In this document: positions 58,396-64,000 of the stretch, piece after piece
Numbering within the stretch: the first letter of the stretch is position 1
How the letters are laid out: each line of letters opens with the position of its first letter
DNA from: Calliphora vicina
Lineage: Eukaryota > Arthropoda > Insecta > Diptera > Calliphoridae
NCBI RefSeq assembly: GCF_958450345.1
Contig: NC_088782.1
Span: 105,554,358-105,618,357, forward strand
Length of the DNA stretch: 64,000 nt
Direction of reading: 5' to 3'
The notes under the pieces: model-generated
Told to the model about the DNA's origin: nothing
The model's input: only the letters and a program-made list of their open reading frames with translations
Database searches by the model: none
Position numbers and translations under genes: made by a program

Positions 58396-58785
58396 CAGAA
58401 TACGATTTTTTTGGAAATAAATTTGGCATTTCTAAACGGCTGGTCCGATCGGGATAAATTTTGATGTGGGCCTAGCCAAGGAGTGTTCTAGTTAAGGTTA
58501 TTCAAATGAGACCTACAAATGCTCCAGGGGCGGCGCTATGGTGGTTCAAATTAGGGTACCTTGGACATGTAAAATTTTAAAACATGTGCAATTTTTTGTT
58601 TCCCGATAGTTGTCCGATTTCAAAGATTTTTATATTTTTGGAAAGCGCTCAGATTGGCCTTTGTTAGTTAGACAAATAAATTACGAATAACATACAAAAG
58701 ATTTCAGAGCAATATCTATTATGGATCCTTAAAAAAATAATAATTTTTTGCTGTTTTTTGGGCGAAAAGGTGACTTAACTCTTTG
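58395..58785 (+). repeat. Core module variant F, copy 2
   Basis: GGAAATAAATTTGGCATTTC, CTCCAGGGGCGGCGCTATGG, CTTGGACATGTAAAATTTTA, ACAAAAGATTTCAGAGCAAT and GTGACTTAACTCTTTG, directly followed by a HINE-C 5' end, as copy 1 is followed by HINE-A. Confidence 0.65.
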
Positions 58786-59309
58786 TATACCCTCCACCTC
58801 CACCTCCGAAAATCACTAAAATAAGCATAAGACCACTCCCGAAAATCACTAAAATCCTCATAAATCTCTTACAAATATAGTTATCTGGTTGAAATTCGAT
58901 ATCAAAATGATAGCCTCAATATAAGAACCACCTCCGGAAAATACATTAACCTGCACAAATATCCAAAATAATCTGTAGTGAACCATAGCTCCCATATAAG
59001 GTCCACTCTTGTTAATAGCGTTGTTTATATGAAATTCTACAAAAATAGCCCTTAAATACTTAGGACCATAATAGGTCATAGCTTCCATATATTGAACCAA
59101 AATAGTACACAGATCAGTATATTGTATTCAAAAATCATACTACTGAATTTAGTGATTATCGGTCCATAATTGGCCACAGCTCCCGTATAAATACATAAAA
59201 ATTACGTTAAAATATTTTATGACAATCATATCATAATAGATCATAGCCCCATGTAAGTCCTACAACCCAATATTTTGAAATTTGTCTAAATATATTTGTA
59301 TACCCTTTT

Positions 59310-59446
59310 TATACCCTTCAGCTTCGTGAGAAGGGTATATATAAGTTTGTCATTCCGTTTGTAATTTCTACATTTTTCATTTCCGACCCTATAAAGTATA
59401 TATATTCTGGATCCTTATAGATAGCGGAGTCGATTAAGCCATGTCC

Positions 59447-59488
<42 letters not shown>

Positions 59489-60162
59489 CTGTCTGTCTGT
59501 TGAAATCAATTTTCTGAAGGCCCCAGATATCTCCGGGATCCAAATCTTCAACAATTCTGTCAGACATACTTTCGAGAATTTTGCTATTTAAAATCAGCAA
59601 AATCCGTCCATAAATAACGGAGATATGAGCAAAAATCCGAGACAACCTCTGAAAATTTCATCAAAAAACACAATGTATTGCATGCTTTGACAAAAAAACA
59701 ACAAAACGTATGCATGGATGTGCAAGCTTTGTGTATTTGGTTTTTTTTTGTGTTTTGTTTCTTTTGGCGTTGTTGTTGTTTTTTATACAACTAAAGTTTA
59801 GTTTGGTTGTGTGTTGGTTTTTTTTGACAAAAAAACAACAAATCGTATGTTTGGGTGTGCATGCTTTGGGTTTTTTTTTTGTGTTTTGTTTCTTTTGGCG
59901 TTGTGGTTGTTTTTTATACAATTAAACGTATGTTTGGATGTGTGTTGGTTTCATTGCCTTGCGTATTTTGTTTTTTCTTTTGGTGTTTTGTTTCGTTTGG
60001 CGTTGTTGTTGTTTTTTGTGTTCTTGATAAATTTAGGATGCTGTACGCTGAAAGTGGGCAATGTACATACATATATAATAATTATAAAAAATAATAATGC
60101 ATCCACAACAAAGGTGAAGGGTATATAAGATTCGGCATAGCCGAATATAGCACTCTTACTTG
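59310..60162 (+). mobile_element. HINE-B copy 4, full length, nested in HINE-C
   Basis: 5' ATACCCTTCAGCTTCGTGAG hairpin, GTTTGTCATTCCGTTTGTAA, GACCCTATAAAGTATATATA, GAGTCGATTAAGCCATGTCC and a (GTCT)n run at 59445-59500. The 3' end has GGTGAAGGGTATA, the stem-loop TTCGGCATAGCCGAA and ACTCTTACTTG. It carries an extra minisatellite at 59695-60022 not found in the other HINE-B copies. Confidence 0.8.
59695..60022 (+). repeat. Three-unit GT-rich minisatellite inside HINE-B
   Basis: GTGTTTTGTTTC(T/G)TTTGGC and GTTG(T/G)TTGTT recur at about 59750, 59881 and 59983, with AACGTATGnATGGATGTG-like starts; unit spacings are 131 and 102 bp. Overlapping frames here are products of the repeat. Confidence 0.72.
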
Positions 60163-60419
60163 TTTATACTCTGTTTCTTCACTTGAGGTTAAAAAGGAAA
60201 AATGTTCCAAACGTATTAACTAATTATTAAGTATATAAATTCTTCTAATAGGAATTTCTATTATAAATTGCTGAATTAGATACAATGCTTGAAATAAAAT
60301 ATCTTCTGCGTAAACTAACAATTATATTATTTCAGTTGTTATACCATCATATTAAGGTGGAGGGTATTTAAGATTCGGCAGTGCCGAATATAGTACTCTT
60401 ACTTGTTTTAATTAAAAAA

Positions 60420-60860
60420 AAACTTTTTTTAACAAGAAGATTTTGGTATAAAAAACGTGTCCTATTTTTCGACTCTCCCTTCGAATGTGACCTATTTTTT
60501 TTTATCAAAATTTGCAATTTGGACCACATGTTCTAAAATCCCAAAGCTGGGATCAGAAAACGAAAAGCAGCTTTTGAAACCTTGATGTTTTCCCTATTTA
60601 CTCCCGAAGTATTTTCCCAGCCCCGAAGGAAATGTGGACAAAATTGTAAAAAATTTAATTTTTGGGATTTTAGCTCCAATTTTTTGGAATTGTGGGATTC
60701 CCTTTGACAAGTTTTTTTACACTTTATTATTTATAATGACAAATTTAAAAACTTTGAAAATTTCATTGGGTTGCGTTAATACTTAAATAAAGACTTTATT
60801 ACATATTACATATTTATTGAGTTTCTAAAACTAAAATATGTATCAATTTATTTTGATAAA
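60420..60860 (+). repeat. RepR copy 3
   Basis: ACATGTTCTAAAATCCCAAA, CCCGAAGGAAATGTGGAC and AAAGACTTTATTACATATTA in the order of RepR copies 1 and 2, uninterrupted. Confidence 0.65.
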
Positions 60861-60984
60861 AAAATATAGGTCACATTATTCGTAAAATAGGACACGTGTT
60901 GTCCGTAAAGATACCTTACAGAAAAACATAAAATTGCTATATATTCTTTAAGAAAGTTTTTTTTTAATAAAAAAAGAGTCAAGC

Positions 60985-61455
60985 CACCTTTTCCCCAAAA
61001 AAACAGCAAAAATCTGCTATTTTTTGAATACTTAAATTGAAAATCGTTTATTTTTGAATCCATAATCGATATTGCTCTGAAATCTTTTGTATCTTATTGG
61101 TAATTAATTGTCTAACTAACAAAAGATATTTTAGTACCTTCGGTCCAAAAGTACGCCCTATATTTTTAAAAAACCGGATCAAGGTATGGCAAAATTTTAA
61201 AATTTAAATTTTGAAATGCCTATAAATTAGAAATTGTAAGAGATAAATAGCTCAGGCAGGCATATTTTTCCAGACCTAGCCAAGTGCTTTCCAAAAATAT
61301 CGGATGGGAAACAAAAAAAATTGCACGTGTTTATATATTTTACATGTCGAAAGTACCCTAATTTGAGTCACACGTTAAATTTTATAACAACCGGACCAGC
61401 CGTTTAGAAATGCCAGATTTATTTCCAAAAAATCTTGATTATGCCCCACTCTGAT
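60985..61455 (-). repeat. Core module variant F, copy 3
   Basis: Reverse complement gives GGGGCATAATCAAGATTTTT, CCGTTTAGAAATGCC in sense on the plus strand, GGACCGAAGGTACTAAA and CAAAAGATTTCAGAGCAATA. Unlike copies 1 and 2, its T tract (plus strand A tract at about 60967-60978) is not interrupted by a HINE. Confidence 0.62.
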
Positions 61456-61566
61456 GTTGACAGGTTGGTGCACCAAACCAATATAAATATTGCTATTTGC
61501 GTACAGCTTGTATTTATATTAAAGCTGTAAACGAAATTTTCAATAAACCTTAACAATGAATGCGCA

Positions 61567-64000
61567 TTAGAGTGACAATCAGTTGTATGGAAAAAAATTT
61601 TTGTTAAAATTTTGAAGAGTGCCGGGTTGAATATTGTGACACTAGGCCTAAATGTTAAGTGCTGAAAATTTGAGCCAAATCGGGCAACGATTTCTGGACG
61701 CGCATCGAGGTCAAAGTTCAGATATATAAAACATTTTACTGTTAATATGGAATAAATAGGTGAAACTCGTTAACTTTCTGCATTGTTTTCTAGAAATATG
61801 TGGATTTATTTATATTAATGAATATTACATTAAAAAAATTTTTTTGGAAATTAACCCTGTATCTCCTTTGGTTCAAAATGACCCAAAAACTGTATTATCG
61901 CCAAAATTAGAGAAAAATGCAAATTTTTCAGTTTTTGAAAAAATTTTGCTACTAAATAAATACTTTTGCAATTGAATGCAAAAGAATCGAAATATGTACG
62001 TAATTATCGTTGTAATGAGATATAAATGACAAAATTTTATTAAAAAATTTTAAAGTTATTACAAATTCGCCAGACCATTAACGTGTTTCAGGCCACTTGA
62101 ACAAAAAATTTAGGAACAAAATTAAGATATTTCGAGAAAAATTAAAATAAGAGCTCATTTTTACTTAAAATATATCCATATTTACTTGTATATGAGTTTT
62201 TGTCTTCGTAGGATACCGTTAACCTATTCGCAGGTATGGCCAAAAAAAATAATTTTTTTAACGGCTATTTCAAAACTCCATTTTCAAATTTTTAAAAATT
62301 TTGTTAAACAAATTTCAGACTTTTTCGATCATCACATTGGGGTTTATTGAGATCAAAATAGGGAATAAAAATATGAAAAAATTATGTCAATACCTCTTAC
62401 AGTTTTTCCGTACCTGCGATTTAAATTTTGCGTTTTTCAAGAAAAACTAATTTTTTGTCGATATTTAGGCGAATGAGTCCAATTTCCTTACTGTTATAAA
62501 TTTTAAGTAAAACCTATTCATAATATTATAGTCCTTGTAATTTTAAATATGTTCTGAAAGTTTTACTAAAATCGGAAAACGATAACCTTTGAATCGTGAA
62601 GGTCAAAGGTCTAATTTTTCAATATTTGGAATTTCTAATGAAAAGATAGCGAAATGTTATATATTTTTGTGCCGATTTTCATGAAATTTGAGGAAAATAT
62701 ATATTGGGGTCTAGCATTTACAACAACAGTGAAAAAATGGATTTTAACCTTTAAGAGGACTTGGGGTCAAAATGGTTGTGTTTTTCGTGATTTTAAAAGT
62801 TGAGGGTAAGTTGGACCCCAAGTGCTGCTAAGGGTTAATTTCCATTTTTGTGCTGTTATTTTAAATTCTGGACTTTATGTTATATTTTCCTTAAGTTGCA
62901 ATAAAATCGGCCCAAAAATATATAACATTTCGCAATCTTTTCATTAGAAATTCCAAATATTGAAAAATATGACCTTTGACCTTCACGATTTAAAGGTTAT
63001 CGTTTTCCGATTTTAGTAAAACTCTTAGACCATATTTAAAATTACCAGGATTATAATACTATGAATAAGTTTTACTTAAAATTTATAACAGTAAGGAAAT
63101 TGGACTCATTCGCCTAAATATGGACAAATAATTAGTTTTTCTTGAAAATCGCAAAATTTAAATCGCAGGTACGGAAAACCTGTAAGAGGTATTGACATAA
63201 TTTTTTCATATTTTTATTCCCTATTTTGATCTCAATAAACCCCAATGTGATGATCGAAAAAATCTGAAATTTGTTTAACAAAATTTTTAAAAATTTGAAA
63301 ATGGAGTTTTGAAACATCCATTAAAAAAAATTATTTTTTTTGGCCATACCTGCGAATAGGTTAACGGTATCCTACGAAGACAAAAACTCATATACAAGTA
63401 AATATGGACATATTTTAAGTAAAAATGAGCTTTTATTTTAATTTTTCTCGAAATATCATAATTTTTTTCCTAAATTGTTTGTTCAAGTGGCCTGAAACAC
63501 GTTAATGGTCTGGCGAATTTGTAATAACTTTAAAATTTTTTAATCAAATTTTGTCATTTATATCTCATTACAACGATAATTACGTACATATTTCGATTCT
63601 TTTGCATTCAATTGCAAAAGTATTTATTTAGTAGCAAAATTTTTTCAAAAACTGAAAAATTTGCATTTTTCTCTAATTTTGGCGATAATACAGTTTTTGG
63701 GTCGTTTTGAACCAAAGGAGATCAGGGTTAATTTCCAAAATTTTTTTTTAATGTAATATTCATTAATATAAATAAATCTACATATTTCTAGAAAACAATG
63801 CAGAAAGTTAACGAGTTTCACCTATTTATTCCATATTAACAGTAAAATTTTGCATATATCTGAACTTTGACCTCGATGCGCGTCCAGAAATCGTTGCCCG
63901 ATTTGGCTCAAATTTTCAGCACTTAACATTTAGGCCTAGTGTCACAATATTCCACCCGGCACTCTTTGAAATCTAAAAAAAAAATCGGCTGTCACTCTAA
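61567..64000. mobile_element. Giant foldback element FB copy 2 (2.43 kb palindrome)
   Basis: The left edge TTAGAGTGACAATCAG pairs with the right edge GGCTGTCACTCTAA at the window end. Paired positions sum to about 125582 through most of the arm (for example 61851 with 63731 and 62744 with 62838), so the arms are about 1.2 kb each, with few indels and high identity by eye. Three nested landmark pairs exist: the outer edge, TTAA at 61851/63728, and TTAA at 62744/62835 around a short loop. No open frame of note. A partial copy lies at 19.4-20.7 kb. The element may continue past position 64000. Confidence 0.85.
62748..62834. mobile_element. TTAA-bounded centre of FB copy 2
   Basis: TTAA (62744-62747), CCTTTAAGAGGACTTGGGGT..., ...ACCCCAAGTGCTGCTAAGGG, TTAA (62835-62838): an 87-bp MITE-like unit homologous to the centre of FB copy 1, but with a diverged loop. 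Confidence 0.55.

Larger units (their letters stand above)
58786..60407 (+). mobile_element. HINE-C copy 2, internally deleted, hosting HINE-B
   Basis: Starts TATACCCTCCACC, but the tetranucleotide run and first units are missing. It continues with CTCCCATATAAGGTCCACTC units to 59309, resumes at 60163 (ATACTCTGTTTCTTCACTTG), and ends with GGTGGAGGGTATT, the stem-loop TTCGGCAGTGCCGAA and CTCTTACTTGTTT. Alignment with copy 1 (51394-51430) shows the HINE-B went into the T tract CCCTTTTTTATACTCTG. Confidence 0.75.

Noticed and set aside
59811..60128. 105-codon frame rich in F, L and V that looks like a membrane protein
   Set aside because: It is a reading of the GT-rich minisatellite inside HINE-B. 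Several overlapping frames on both strands are open for the same reason.

Overview
This 64 kb window looks like repeat-dominated, AT-rich intergenic, intronic or heterochromatic DNA from a higher fly (Diptera, Schizophora). A calyptrate such as a blowfly is my best guess, inferred only from the style of the transposons. I found no intact host gene, no rRNA, no functional tRNA and no CRISPR. Every protein-like stretch I recognise is a broken transposon gene: mariner transposases, another IS630/Tc1/mariner-superfamily transposase, and reverse transcriptase, endonuclease and RNase H pieces of non-LTR retrotransposons.

Layout. 0.5-2.4 kb: a HINE-A element with a duplicated 5' half, then a jockey-like RT relic. 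2.7-3.7 kb: mariner relic. 5.2-5.8 kb: solo LTR with ATAT target duplication. 6.8-8.9 kb: a repeat built of ~140-bp units, invaded by HINE-B. 9.0-11.4 kb: hAT element (8-bp duplication) invaded by a TIR element. 12.2-14.0 kb: HINE and mariner fragments and a 341-bp duplication split by HINE-A. 16.8-17.9 kb: two abutting HINE-A copies. 18.9-22.7 kb: mariner relic, RT relic split by a foldback element, a second retrotransposon tail and a small MITE. 25.0-28.3 kb: a GC-richer retrotransposon relic with a sixfold tandem array and a SINE. 30.1-34.5 kb: LTR fragment, core module, HINE-B, and a hAT element. 37.0-40.5 kb: core module, HINE-A, HINE-B relic, and a repeat split by a hAT with an 8-bp duplication. 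41.6-46.5 kb: HINE-A, TTAA MITE inside a minisatellite, transposase relic, two TIR elements, and a second solo LTR. 48.8-55.1 kb: a TIR element with internal repeats hosting a 2.1-kb HINE-C, a HINE palindrome, and a hAT-like element. 55.9-61.5 kb: TTAA element, split mariner, nested HINE-B in HINE-C, core modules. 61.6-64.0 kb: a giant foldback whose second arm ends exactly at the window edge.

The elements are related mostly by nesting. Several insertions can be read at base level, because the host repeat has an uninterrupted copy elsewhere in the window. The most informative signals are three DINE-1/Helentron-like (HINE) subfamilies, each with its own matched subterminal inverted repeat and all landing in oligo-T tracts; the 2.4-kb palindrome with concentric TTAA sites; and a retrotransposon gene segment amplified in tandem. 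Long gene-free stretches are listed as such. The family assignments rest on motif recognition by eye; no database search was possible.
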